Assembly: GCA_963815445.1 (NCBI GenBank)
Contig: CAWFGV010000007.1
Span: 1 to 64,000, forward strand
Length of the DNA: 64,000 bases
Direction: 5' to 3'
DNA from: JANLYC01 sp963815445
GTDB taxonomy: Bacteria > Actinomycetota > Actinomycetes > Propionibacteriales > Nocardioidaceae
In this document: piece after piece, positions 63,977-64,000 of the stretch
Numbering within the stretch: the first letter of the stretch is position 1
How the letters are laid out: each line of letters begins with the position of its first letter
Program-made: the position numbers and the translations under genes
The notes under the pieces: model-generated
Databases searched by the model: none
What the model was told of the DNA's origin: nothing
Seen by the model: the letters and a program-made list of their open reading frames with translations, nothing else

Positions 63977-64000
63977 AGAGCAAGCCTAACCGCAGTCGTG

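Overview
The window is GC-rich DNA from an actinomycete, most likely of the Nocardioidaceae/Propionibacteriales type. This rests on the base composition, the mycothiol gene mshA, actinobacterial families (DUF3263, DUF5709, DUF2516, DUF4032, CarD, SenX3-RegX3), and core gene orders shared with Mycobacterium and Streptomyces. The genus cannot be fixed by eye. No phage, insertion sequence, CRISPR array or integrase was seen. The most unusual material is in non-coding DNA and in a few accessory operons.

Layout. 0-3.3 kb: a GNAT gene, cspA, a CysO-like sulfur-carrier gene and a threonine-synthase-like gene. The last is preceded by a well-formed SAM-I riboswitch, which suggests that this 'threonine synthase' belongs to sulfur/methionine metabolism. 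A possible small RNA with its own terminator lies between cspA and the carrier gene. 3.3-10.7 kb: a small membrane protein with an HExxH motif, trehalose genes otsB and otsA, a LytR_C/DUF3263 pair, a PAS-GGDEF-EAL protein and a Gfo/Idh oxidoreductase. 10.8-20.3 kb: secreted M4 and S53 peptidases, ung, DUF5709, a ZnT9-like CDF transporter, an FdhF/YdeP molybdoenzyme and a small membrane protein. 20.3-20.6 kb: tRNA-Thr(TGT) followed downstream by a degenerate tandem array of copies of its own 3' end.

21.1-30.3 kb is an aromatic acyl-CoA catabolic island: a fused FAD monooxygenase/old-yellow-enzyme resembling 2-aminobenzoyl-CoA monooxygenase/reductase, enoyl-CoA hydratase, two SDRs, acyl-CoA dehydrogenase, an aryl-CoA ligase, a Rid-family protein and a PaaX regulator. 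Two divergent promoters in the island share a motif. 31.1-33.6 kb: a split transketolase whose promoter carries a SoxR box, divergent from csbD-soxR. 33.7-37.8 kb: DUF4032, NTF2-like, two VOC proteins and an acyl-CoA dehydrogenase.

38-57.4 kb is a conserved actinobacterial backbone: rlmB-cysS, ispF, ispD, carD, regX3-senX3, phoU, gpmA, YbjN and mshA. It is interrupted between cysS and ispF by about 8 kb (two C39-like peptidases, DUF2207, a YpfJ-type metallopeptidase, a double VOC protein, a membrane molybdoenzyme), and ispF is inverted against the usual order. 57.5-64 kb: an SDR, an ECF42-type sigma factor with its DGPF/YCII partner, typA, a macrodomain protein, an alpha/beta hydrolase and DUF2516.

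Two themes recur. A 73-76 nt palindromic element occurs six times between genes, with compensatory arm changes. Many genes have a TANNNT-like -10 hexamer 6-7 bases before the start codon and no ribosome-binding site, which predicts leaderless mRNAs (otsA, paaX, the 29.6 kb SDR-like gene, transketolase, cysS, the first C39 gene, DUF2207, senX3, phoU, gpmA, DUF2516).
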